Part shown: positions 46,545 to 54,423 of the stretch, piece after piece
Position numbering within the stretch: position 1 is the first letter of the stretch
How the letters are laid out: every line of letters begins with the position of its first letter
Translations under genes and position numbers: made by a program
NCBI GenBank assembly: GCA_017656295.1
Contig: JACDOC010000006.1
Location: forward strand, 1-64,000
Direction of reading: 5' to 3'
DNA length: 64,000 nucleotides
Source: Bacillus sp. (in: firmicutes)
GTDB taxonomy: Bacteria; Bacillota; Bacilli; Bacillales; JACDOC01
The notes under the pieces: model-generated
What the model saw: only the letters and a program-made list of their open reading frames with translations
Databases searched by the model: none
What the model was told of the DNA's origin: nothing

Positions 46545-47816
46545 ATGTCACAAGGTCAAAAAATCACTGTAGAAAATGGAGTATTAAACGTACCAAATGA
46601 TCCGATTATTCCATTTATTGAAGGAGACGGAACAGGTCCTGACATTTGGGCAGCAGCTTCCCGTGTTCTTGACGCTGCAGTAGAAAAAGCGTACAATGGC
46701 GAACGCAAAATTGTTTGGAAAGAAGTCTACGCAGGTGAAAAAGCATATAAAAAAACAGGTGAATGGCTACCACAAGAAACATTAGATACGATTCGTGAAT
46801 ATTTACTTGCGATTAAAGGTCCACTTACTACACCAGTTGGTGGAGGTATTCGTTCATTAAACGTTGCGCTTCGTCAAGAACTTGACTTGTTTGTGTGCTT
46901 ACGTCCAGTTCGTTACTTTGAAGGTGTTCCTTCTCCTGTGAAACGTCCACAAGATACAGATATGGTCATTTTCCGTGAAAATACAGAAGATATTTATGCC
47001 GGTATTGAATATGCGAAAGGAACGGAAGAAGTAAAGAAAGTTATTGATTTTTTACAAAATGAAATGGGCGTGAAGAAAATTCGCTTCCCAGAAACATCTG
47101 GTATTGGTATTAAGCCAATTTCTGAAGAGGGTACAAAACGTCTCGTTCGTGCCGCTATAAACTATGCGATTAAGGAAGGACGTAAATCAGTCACCCTTGT
47201 ACATAAAGGGAACATCATGAAATTTACTGAAGGTGCGTTTAAAAATTGGGGTTACGAATTAGCTGAAGAAGAATTTGGAGATAAAGTATTTACATGGGCA
47301 CAATACGACCGTATTAAAGAAGCGGAAGGTGTCGAAGCGGCAAACAAGGCTCAAGCAGAAGCAGAAGCACAAGGAAAAATTATCGTAAAAGATGCTATTG
47401 CAGATATTTTCTTACAGCAAGTGTTAACACGTCCACGTGAGTTTGACGTTGTTGCCACAATGAACTTAAATGGTGACTATATTTCTGACGCATTAGCGGC
47501 CCAAGTTGGTGGTATCGGTATCGCACCAGGAGCAAACATTAACTATGAAACTGGACATGCTATTTTCGAAGCAACACACGGTACCGCTCCAAAATATGCT
47601 GGTTTAGATAAAGTCAACCCATCTTCTGTGATCCTTTCTGGCGTGCTTATGCTTGAACATTTAGGATGGAATGAAGCTGCTCAACTGATTATTGAAGCGA
47701 TGGAAAAAACAATTGCTTCTAAAGTGGTTACTTATGACTTTGCTCGTTTAATGGAAGGCGCTACGGAAGTAAAATGTTCCGAATTTGCCACAGCTTTAAT
47801 TGAAAATATGGGTTAA
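46545..47816 (+). CDS. icd: Isocitrate dehydrogenase (NADP)
   Basis: TCA-cycle enzyme of 423 residues, oxidising isocitrate to 2-oxoglutarate. The [15 protein letters not shown]-terminus, phosphorylatable-serine substrate loop [26 protein letters not shown], and the [11 protein letters not shown] cofactor motif are clear. Lys and Tyr in the 345/391 region (KY... as in AGLDKVNP context) suit NADP. TTGGAGGG precedes the ATG. It is second gene of the citZ operon, 103 bases after citZ with a hairpin in between. Confidence 0.96.
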   Translation: MSQGQKITVENGVLNVPNDPIIPFIEGDGTGPDIWAAASRVLDAAVEKAYNGERKIVWKEVYAGEKAYKKTGEWLPQETLDTIREYLLAIKGPLTTPVGGGIRSLNVALRQELDLFVCLRPVRYFEGVPSPVKRPQDTDMVIFRENTEDIYAGIEYAKGTEEVKKVIDFLQNEMGVKKIRFPETSGIGIKPISEEGTKRLVRAAINYAIKEGRKSVTLVHKGNIMKFTEGAFKNWGYELAEEEFGDKVFTWAQYDRIKEAEGVEAANKAQAEAEAQGKIIVKDAIADIFLQQVLTRPREFDVVATMNLNGDYISDALAAQVGGIGIAPGANINYETGHAIFEATHGTAPKYAGLDKVNPSSVILSGVLMLEHLGWNEAAQLIIEAMEKTIASKVVTYDFARLMEGATEVKCSEFATALIENMG

Positions 47817-47888
47817 TATTAATAAGAGAGCTTACCGATTTGGAAAGCCTCTTACATAAGTTGAAAAGAATAAAGGGGGACGTAACAG

Positions 47889-48827
47889 ATGGCAATGAAG
47901 CGTAAAAAAATCTCAGTCATTGGTGCAGGATTTACTGGAGCAACAACGGCCTTTTTACTTGCTCAAAAAGAACTAGGGGATGTTGTGCTTGTGGATATTC
48001 CTCAATTGGAAAATCCTACAAAAGGTAAAGCCCTTGACATGCTTGAAGCTGGACCAGTACTAGGGTTCGATGCGAGTATTATCGGAACTTCTAACTACGA
48101 AGATACGAAAGACTCCGATATTGTCGTCATTACAGCAGGTATTGCGCGTAAGCCAGGTATGAGCCGGGATGACTTAGTCCAAACAAACCAAAAAATTATG
48201 AAAGAAGTTACAAAACAAGTAGTTAAATATTCTCCTAATTGTTATATTATCGTTTTAACAAACCCTGTTGATGCGATGACATACACTGTATATAAAGAAT
48301 CTGGATTCCCGAAAAACCGTGTTATCGGACAATCTGGTGTTCTTGATACAGCTCGTTTCCGCACATTTGTTGCGCAAGAACTAAATCTTTCTGTAAAAGA
48401 TATCACTGGTTTCGTCTTAGGTGGACACGGTGACGATATGGTACCGCTTGTACGTTACTCTTATGCTGGTGGTATCCCGTTAGAAAAGTTAATTCCGAAA
48501 GATCGCCTCGATGCGATTGTTGAACGGACACGTAAAGGTGGCGGAGAAATCGTTAATTTATTAGGTAACGGGAGTGCGTACTACGCTCCAGCAGCGTCCC
48601 TCGTTGAAATGGTAGAAGCCATTGTGAAAGATCAACGTCGGGTTCTTCCTGCTATTGCTTACTTAGAAGGAGAATACGGATTTGAAGGTATTTATTTAGG
48701 AGTTCCAACCATTTTAGGTGGAAACGGACTAGAACAAGTGATCGAACTTGAATTAACAGAAGAAGAAAAAGCAGCTCTAGAAAAATCAGCTCAGTCTGTT
48801 CGAAATGTTATGGCGGTATTAGTTTAA
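47889..48827 (+). CDS. mdh: Malate dehydrogenase
   Basis: Lactate-dehydrogenase-like MDH of 312 residues, interconverting malate and oxaloacetate with NAD. The Rossmann motif [13 protein letters not shown], the coenzyme Asp of VVLVDIPQ, the substrate Arg of [11 protein letters not shown] and the catalytic His of [11 protein letters not shown] are present. The ATG follows AAGGGGGACG. Third gene of the citZ-icd-mdh operon, ended by a terminator. An in-frame ATG two codons later is also possible. Confidence 0.96.
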   Translation: MAMKRKKISVIGAGFTGATTAFLLAQKELGDVVLVDIPQLENPTKGKALDMLEAGPVLGFDASIIGTSNYEDTKDSDIVVITAGIARKPGMSRDDLVQTNQKIMKEVTKQVVKYSPNCYIIVLTNPVDAMTYTVYKESGFPKNRVIGQSGVLDTARFRTFVAQELNLSVKDITGFVLGGHGDDMVPLVRYSYAGGIPLEKLIPKDRLDAIVERTRKGGGEIVNLLGNGSAYYAPAASLVEMVEAIVKDQRRVLPAIAYLEGEYGFEGIYLGVPTILGGNGLEQVIELELTEEEKAALEKSAQSVRNVMAVLV

Positions 48828-48837
48828 TCAATGATTT

Positions 48838-48873
48838 AGTGTCGAGTGGAGAAAACTCCCTCGGCACTTTTTT
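48838..48873 (+). terminator. Terminator of citZ-icd-mdh
   Basis: AGTG-CGAG-GGAG on the left pairs with CTCC-CTCG-CACT on the right with small mismatches; T6 follows. Confidence 0.82.
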
Positions 48874-49027
48874 ATTGAATAGTATTGATGAAATAATTTT
48901 TCTTTGAATGGGGATGCTAAAAATGATATAATTATAAATAACAGAACATAATGATTATTCTATATTTTATATACAATTATTTTTATTATAAATTGTAACC
49001 GTTTTCAAAATAATGGAGGTGCTAGGC

Positions 49028-49504
49028 ATGTTGTTAGGAAGAAAAATTAAGCTAGGTCGAAAAATTGGAGAAATTAGCGTTGGAGAAAAGCTATCGTTAA
49101 CAGAGAAAATTGAAGACAAAGACCTTTTACTCTATTTGGGATTAACAAATGATGCCAATCCACTATACATTCAACACGATTACGCGTCACAAACTCCGTT
49201 TAAAAAACCAATCGTGCCAACTGTAATGATTAATGGAATTATTACATCTGCTATCTCGAAATACTTGCCAGGTCCTGGATCACATGTTGTTGGTCAACAA
49301 CTGGAATTTCCAAAACCAGTGTATCATTACGCAACAGTGGAATTCTTATTCGAAATCATTGACATCGATTCGGAAAATCATACAATCATCGTAAAAGTAC
49401 AAGGAACAAACGAAGAGGGAGAAACGGTTGTTCAAGGAACGGTATCTGTATGCCCTCCGCATAAATTAGAGCAAATGACAGGAAGAGCATTAGAAAACTT
49501 CTAA
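49028..49504 (+). CDS. MaoC-like hotdog-fold protein with an altered active-site motif
   Basis: Protein of 158 residues with a single hotdog fold resembling (R)-specific enoyl-CoA hydratases and MaoC dehydratases. The hydratase motif normally contains Asp and His (GDxNPLH). Here residues 41-47 read NDANPLY, keeping Asp42 and Asn44 but with Tyr47 in place of the catalytic His. The 3' half keeps the VGQQLEFPKPVY strand. The ATG follows GGAGG by 8 bases. It stands alone between mdh and phoP, a slot with no such gene in B. subtilis as I recall. It may be an acyl-CoA binding or altered-activity enzyme. Confidence 0.78.
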   Translation: MLLGRKIKLGRKIGEISVGEKLSLTEKIEDKDLLLYLGLTNDANPLYIQHDYASQTPFKKPIVPTVMINGIITSAISKYLPGPGSHVVGQQLEFPKPVYHYATVEFLFEIIDIDSENHTIIVKVQGTNEEGETVVQGTVSVCPPHKLEQMTGRALENF

Positions 49505-49536
49505 TAACATCCCACTACATTTCATAATTTTTTTAG

Positions 49537-49563
49537 AGTGCTCCAAGCGAGCGCTTTTTTTAT
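49537..49563 (+). terminator. Terminator of the MaoC-like gene
   Basis: AGTGCTC pairs with GAGCGCT (one G-T) over a 5-base loop, then T7. Confidence 0.82.
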
Positions 49564-49701
49564 TAATCATTTTTCAGTAATTCCATCGATTTTTTAGTAA
49601 AAAATACAAAGGAGAAACATTGGGTTTTTTCACGTCATTTTATATAATAAAGAAAGAACGGCTTGCTTATATGAAGGGGAATAAAATTTTTGGAGGAGCT
49701 T

Positions 49702-50415
49702 ATGAGTATAAAAGTACTTGTTGTTGATGATGAACAATCAATCAGTACACTTCTTGAGTACAATTTAAAACAAGCAGGCTTTGATGTAATAACCGCCTCT
49801 GATGGAGAAGAGGGGAAAGAAAAAGCTATATCTGAAAAGCCAGATTTTATTATTTTAGATTTAATGATGCCCAAATTAGATGGCATGGAAGTATGTAAAC
49901 AATTACGACAACTAAAAATATCTACGCCGATTTTAATGTTAACGGCAAAAGATGATGAATTTGATAAAGTATTAGGGCTTGAATTAGGGGCAGACGATTA
50001 CATGACCAAGCCGTTTTCCCCTCGGGAAGTCGTCGCTCGAGTAAAGGCAATTTTACGCCGGACGCAGCATGAAGTCAAATCTTCTCTGTCTGCGGAACCA
50101 AAAGATTTTATTCAAGTTGGAGACGTCAAAGTGTTTCCTGAACAGTATGAAGCATATTTTCAAGATCGCTTGTTGGAACTGACTCCGAAAGAGTTCGAAC
50201 TACTCCATTACTTAATGAAAAATAAAGGTCGCGTCATGACTCGAGATCAGTTGTTAAGCTCTGTTTGGAATTATGATTTTGCCGGTGATACGCGAATCGT
50301 TGACGTCCATATCAGTCATTTGCGCGAAAAAATTGAACAAAATACGAAAAAACCAACGTATATTAAAACCATTCGGGGCTTAGGGTATAAGTTTGAGGAG
50401 CCAAAACGTTCATGA
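49702..50415 (+). CDS. phoP: Response regulator PhoP (phosphate starvation)
   Basis: OmpR/PhoB-type regulator of 237 residues. The receiver domain carries D9-D10, phospho-acceptor D53 (FIILDLMMPKLDG) and K103 (YMTKPFSPREV). The C-terminal winged helix includes LTPKEFELLHYLMKNKGRV and RTIRGLGYKFEE-type ends (IKTIRGLGYKFEEP). PhoP activates phosphate-scavenging genes. The identity rests on gene order (mdh-phoPR-polA) and on close resemblance to B. subtilis PhoP. GGAGGAG is 5 bases before the ATG. It overlaps phoR by four bases. Confidence 0.93.
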   Translation: MSIKVLVVDDEQSISTLLEYNLKQAGFDVITASDGEEGKEKAISEKPDFIILDLMMPKLDGMEVCKQLRQLKISTPILMLTAKDDEFDKVLGLELGADDYMTKPFSPREVVARVKAILRRTQHEVKSSLSAEPKDFIQVGDVKVFPEQYEAYFQDRLLELTPKEFELLHYLMKNKGRVMTRDQLLSSVWNYDFAGDTRIVDVHISHLREKIEQNTKKPTYIKTIRGLGYKFEEPKRS

Positions 50416-52172
50416 CCCGCTTTAAAACGAGATTATTATTTGCACTTATTACATTAATTTTTACTGTTTTTATTGGTCTCGGGTTACTCCTTGGTCAATT
50501 GTTTCAAAACTATTATTTACACGGATTTAATGAACGAATGAAGAAAGAAACCGAATGGATTACGCATTTCATCGAAAAAAGCGGTGGAATCGATGAACTC
50601 AATGAAGAACAACTGCATCGCTTTAGTGACCTGATGGATTTACGTTTAACCATCATTCGGATAGATGGGACGGTTATATTTGATAGTGGTTCTAAAAAAG
50701 AAACGGTACCTGGCCATCAGGAAATGATAACGAAAATAGGCAAAGTATCGAAAGAAAAAGGTTATGAATCGCTGAATGGCGATATTCAATATTATTGGCA
50801 GTCCATTAAAGACGATGCACAAGAACGAGAAGCGTATACGGTCGTTAGCACTCAAATAAATGTATTAGAAAAAGTGAATCGGCAAATTTGGATTTTGTTA
50901 GCCGTCACTCTCGGCATTGCTTTAGTGGTCATTATTCTGCTTGGTGCTAAAATTACCGATCGCTATACAAAGCCTATTGAGTCGGCTACGAAAGTCGCTA
51001 TTGAACTTGCAAAAGGGAATTACCGGGCCCGGACGTATGAAGACCATGTAGATGAAACAGGGATGTTAAGCACATCCATTAATATATTGGCACGTAATCT
51101 TCAGGATATGGTAAAAGCCCATTCTATGCAAAAAGATCGGCTGACTACCTTAATTGAAAACATGGGAAGCGCCCTTATTTTAATTGATGGTCGAGGTTAC
51201 GTCAGCTTAATCAACCGGGCGTATAAAGAAATTTTTCAAGTACAGCCATCGAAATTTTTATTTAAACGATACCATGAGGTTATTGAGCAAGAAGAAATAA
51301 AAAAATTAATCGAAGAAGTGTTTATGACAGAAAAGGGGATTCGTCGCCAAATTCTCCTCCCATTAAAAATTGAACGAAAGCACTTTGAAGTTTATGGCGC
51401 TCCGATTATTGGGACAAACGATGAGTGGAAAGGAATTGTCCTTGTTTTCCATGATATTACCGAGCTGAAAAAGTTGGAACAAATGCGCAAAGACTTTGTT
51501 GCTAACGTTTCCCATGAATTAAAAACACCGGTCACCTCTATCAAAGGGTTTACAGAAACATTGTTAGATGGAGCGATGCATGACCCTGAAACGCTAAAAC
51601 AATTTTTAACGATTATTTTAAAAGAAAGCGATCGTTTACAAAACTTAATTCATGATTTACTTGATTTATCGAAAATTGAACGGCAAGGATTTACGTTGTC
51701 TATCGAACAGGTCCATTTAGATAAACTATTAAAAGAAGTAGTGGCCGTTCTAGAAGGAAAAGCAAAGGAAAAGCAAATCCAACTGTTGTATGAAGAAAAC
51801 GGGGCTCCTGTTATTGAAGGGGATAACGCAAGATTAAAACAAGTGTTTATGAACATTATTAGCAATGGAATCAACTATACTCCTTCTGGGGGAATAGTGA
51901 AAGTCTCTATTCATGAAAATGAATCAACAGTTACCGTCAACGTTAAAGATACAGGTATTGGAATTGCGGAGGAAGAAATTCCGAGAATTTTTGAACGTTT
52001 CTACCGTGTAAGTAAAGATCGAAGTCGCAATTCTGGAGGGACTGGGCTTGGTTTGGCAATCGTAAAACATTTAGTAGAAGCTCATAAGGGAAAAATAATG
52101 GTAACAAGTCAATTAGGGGTAGGAACGACATTTTCGATTGTTTTACGAAAAAAACTTTCTCAAAATGGATGA
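50412..52172 (+). CDS. phoR: Sensor histidine kinase PhoR
   Basis: Membrane kinase of 586 residues. Order: TM1 (about residues 7-28), extracytoplasmic domain, TM2 (about 158-180), HAMP, a PAS domain (about 240-340), HisKA with H368 in VSHELKTPVTS, and HATPase with NGINYTPSGG, VKDTGIGI and SGGTGLGLAIVKHL. It phosphorylates PhoP in phosphate shortage, sensed in Bacillus through wall teichoic acid intermediates. Starts inside the phoP stop (ATGA) after GAGGAG. A very strong terminator follows. Confidence 0.94.
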   Translation: MTRFKTRLLFALITLIFTVFIGLGLLLGQLFQNYYLHGFNERMKKETEWITHFIEKSGGIDELNEEQLHRFSDLMDLRLTIIRIDGTVIFDSGSKKETVPGHQEMITKIGKVSKEKGYESLNGDIQYYWQSIKDDAQEREAYTVVSTQINVLEKVNRQIWILLAVTLGIALVVIILLGAKITDRYTKPIESATKVAIELAKGNYRARTYEDHVDETGMLSTSINILARNLQDMVKAHSMQKDRLTTLIENMGSALILIDGRGYVSLINRAYKEIFQVQPSKFLFKRYHEVIEQEEIKKLIEEVFMTEKGIRRQILLPLKIERKHFEVYGAPIIGTNDEWKGIVLVFHDITELKKLEQMRKDFVANVSHELKTPVTSIKGFTETLLDGAMHDPETLKQFLTIILKESDRLQNLIHDLLDLSKIERQGFTLSIEQVHLDKLLKEVVAVLEGKAKEKQIQLLYEENGAPVIEGDNARLKQVFMNIISNGINYTPSGGIVKVSIHENESTVTVNVKDTGIGIAEEEIPRIFERFYRVSKDRSRNSGGTGLGLAIVKHLVEAHKGKIMVTSQLGVGTTFSIVLRKKLSQNG

Positions 52173-52261
52173 TTATTTACAGTCTCTTTACATTCCTTTT
52201 AATTGGAATTAATATACCGTTGCTACAATTGTTTACGAAAACCCCTTCATCCAAGGAGCCG

Positions 52262-52310
52262 AAAAAGAGAAGGTGAGAACTGACCCCGTTCTCACCTTCT
52301 CTTTTTCTAT
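52262..52310 (+). terminator. Terminator of phoPR
   Basis: A perfect 19-bp stem: AAAAAGAGAAGGTGAGAAC with GTTCTCACCTTCTCTTTTT, 7-base loop. Confidence 0.95.
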
Positions 52311-52379
52311 TTTTATGGAACTTTTGTCACAAATTATTCGTATATAAAGTAAAACATCCATCATGAAAGGAAGAGATGT

Positions 52380-53339
52380 ATGAATTTAAGGAAACTTTAT
52401 TTGATGACGGGATTATTTATTTCTGCACTCATTATTTTTGCTGTTGTCCTTACTACTTGGTATACCGTCGATGAGTCAGAGCAAGCGGTCATTTTAACGT
52501 TTGGTAAAGCAGACCAGACGATACAAGAACCGGGACTTCATTTTAAACTACCATGGCCTATTCAAACAGTCGAAAAACTATCAAAAGAAACGTTTAGCCT
52601 TCAGTTTGGCTATGAAGAAGAAAATGGGAAAATTAGGGATTTTCCAGAAGAAACAAAAATGATTACGGGTGATGAAAATATCGTTCTAGCTGACCTTGTT
52701 GTGCAATGGAAAATTACGAATCCGAAAAACTATTTATTTAATGCCGAAGACCCAGAAGAAATTTTACATGATGCGACTTCTGCCGCGCTACGGAGCATTA
52801 TCGGCAGTTCAAAAATTGATGATGCCTTAACATCAGGAAAAGCGGAAATTGAAGCAGAAGTGCGAGAATTATTAACATCGTTAATTGACAAATATGATAT
52901 TGGGATTTCCGTTTTAGCCGTGAAATTGCAAGACGTTGAACTACCGAACGATGAAGTTCGCCGGGCATTTACAGCTGTTACCGATGCACGTGAGACGATG
53001 AACACAAAGATTAATGAAGCGAAAAAATATCGCAACAAACAATTAAATGAAGCATTAGGAGAAAAAGACGCCATTATCTCTAAAGCAGAAGGGGATAAAG
53101 CAGCTCGAATTGAACGTGCCCGTGGGGATGTTGCGGTCTTTAATAAGCTGTATGAAGAATATAAAAACAATCCAAACATTACGCGTGAACGATTAGTATT
53201 AGAAACGTTGGAGCAAGTGCTACCAAATGCTGAAATTTATATTATGAATGACGATGGAAGTACGCTTAAATATTTCCCCATTCGACCGTTAGAGAAGCAA
53301 GAACCTCCGAAAGTAGAAGGAAGTGATTCGAATGAGTGA
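52380..53339 (+). CDS. hflK: FtsH modulator HflK (SPFH/prohibitin family)
   Basis: Membrane protein of 319 residues with one N-terminal transmembrane segment (LMTGLFISALIIFAVVLTTW, about residues 8-27), an SPFH/band-7 domain (about 28-200) and a coiled-coil helix with alanine and charged residues (EKDAIISKAEGDKAARIERA). HflK and HflC form a cage around the FtsH protease. AAAGGAAG precedes the ATG. The 3' end overlaps hflC by 8 bases. B. subtilis lacks this pair at the locus, so it is a difference from the model species. Confidence 0.9.
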   Translation: MNLRKLYLMTGLFISALIIFAVVLTTWYTVDESEQAVILTFGKADQTIQEPGLHFKLPWPIQTVEKLSKETFSLQFGYEEENGKIRDFPEETKMITGDENIVLADLVVQWKITNPKNYLFNAEDPEEILHDATSAALRSIIGSSKIDDALTSGKAEIEAEVRELLTSLIDKYDIGISVLAVKLQDVELPNDEVRRAFTAVTDARETMNTKINEAKKYRNKQLNEALGEKDAIISKAEGDKAARIERARGDVAVFNKLYEEYKNNPNITRERLVLETLEQVLPNAEIYIMNDDGSTLKYFPIRPLEKQEPPKVEGSDSNE

Positions 53340-54267
53340 TCAAAATGTGATTAATATGAATGAAAGACAAAGAACGGGTTTTGAATGGCGAAAATATTCT
53401 CGCTTTGGTATTTTCTTATTAGTCCTTCTTGCGTTGTTCCTTCTTGTGATTTCTAATGTGTTTATCGTTAAAGAAGGAGAGTACAAAGTCGTTCGTCAAT
53501 TTGGGGAAGTCGTTCGAATCGTGAAAGAACCAGGATTAAACTATAAAATTCCATTTATTCAAAGCGTTAGCACACTCCCTAAATATCAGCTCATGTACGA
53601 TGTATCAGAAGCAGAAATTAATACAAAAGATAAAAAGCGAATGCTTGTTGATAATTATGCAGTATGGAAAATTATCGACCCGAAAAAAATGATTACAAAT
53701 GCTCGAACATTAACCAATGCGGAATCAAGAATGGAAGAATTTATTTATTCTGTTGTTCGTGCTGAATTAGGGCAACTGAACTACGATGAAATTATCAATG
53801 ATGAAAAATCGTCCCGCGGTAGTTTAAATGACCGTGTCACAGCGAAAGTCAATGAACTATTAGCCAAAGACGAATACGGGATTGTCGTTGTTGACGTCCG
53901 AATGAAACGTACGGATTTACCGGAAGAAAACGAAAATTCCGTTTATACGCGAATGATTTCTGAACGGGAATCAAAAGCTCAGGAGTATTTATCTAAAGGG
54001 GACGCAGAAAAGAATCGAATTACCGCTCAAACGGATCGTGAAGTAAAAGAAATTATATCGAAAGCTGAAGCTGACGCAGAAGTGATTCGGGCGGAAGGAG
54101 AAGCGCAGGCTGCAAAAATTTATAACGAATCATTTTCCAAAGATCCAGAGTTTTATTCGTTGTACCGGACATTACAAACGTATAAACGTACCATTAATGA
54201 AGATACCGTAATAATCATTCCATCCGATTCACCATATGCGAAAATATTATCCGGTTATTTTGAATAA
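53332..54267 (+). CDS. hflC: FtsH modulator HflC (SPFH/prohibitin family)
   Basis: Partner of HflK, 311 residues, with an N-terminal hydrophobic segment (FGIFLLVLLALFLLVISNVF, about residues 25-44) after a short polar tail, an SPFH domain with EGEYKVVRQFGEVVRIVKEPG, and a helical region (KAEADAEVIRAEGEAQAAKI). The C-terminus FYSLYRTLQTYKRTINEDTV is typical for HflC. The ATG at 53332 follows AAGGAAGTG within hflK and overlaps its end, so expression is coupled. A long terminator-like hairpin follows. Confidence 0.9.
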   Translation: MSDQNVINMNERQRTGFEWRKYSRFGIFLLVLLALFLLVISNVFIVKEGEYKVVRQFGEVVRIVKEPGLNYKIPFIQSVSTLPKYQLMYDVSEAEINTKDKKRMLVDNYAVWKIIDPKKMITNARTLTNAESRMEEFIYSVVRAELGQLNYDEIINDEKSSRGSLNDRVTAKVNELLAKDEYGIVVVDVRMKRTDLPEENENSVYTRMISERESKAQEYLSKGDAEKNRITAQTDREVKEIISKAEADAEVIRAEGEAQAAKIYNESFSKDPEFYSLYRTLQTYKRTINEDTVIIIPSDSPYAKILSGYFE

Positions 54268-54318
54268 CGAATAAACGATCTTTATAAGCTAGACCAATTA
54301 AAATAAGGAAACTCCATA

Positions 54319-54384
54319 CCTCTCTGTTTTTTTCCTTTCTGAATCAAACATGATAAAATAAAGGAAAAAATGGAGAGGTTTTTA
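54319..54384 (+). terminator. Long hairpin after hflKC
   Basis: CCTCTC, TTTTTT and CCTTT on the left (54319-54338) pair with AAAGG, AAAAAA and GAGAGG on the right (54360-54378) with one TG/TG mismatch; TTTTTA follows. It ends hflKC and lies within 45 bases of polA. Confidence 0.78.
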
Positions 54385-54423
54385 TACGCAAGAAAACCTA
54401 CGATTGGTAGGAAGGAGTAGGGT

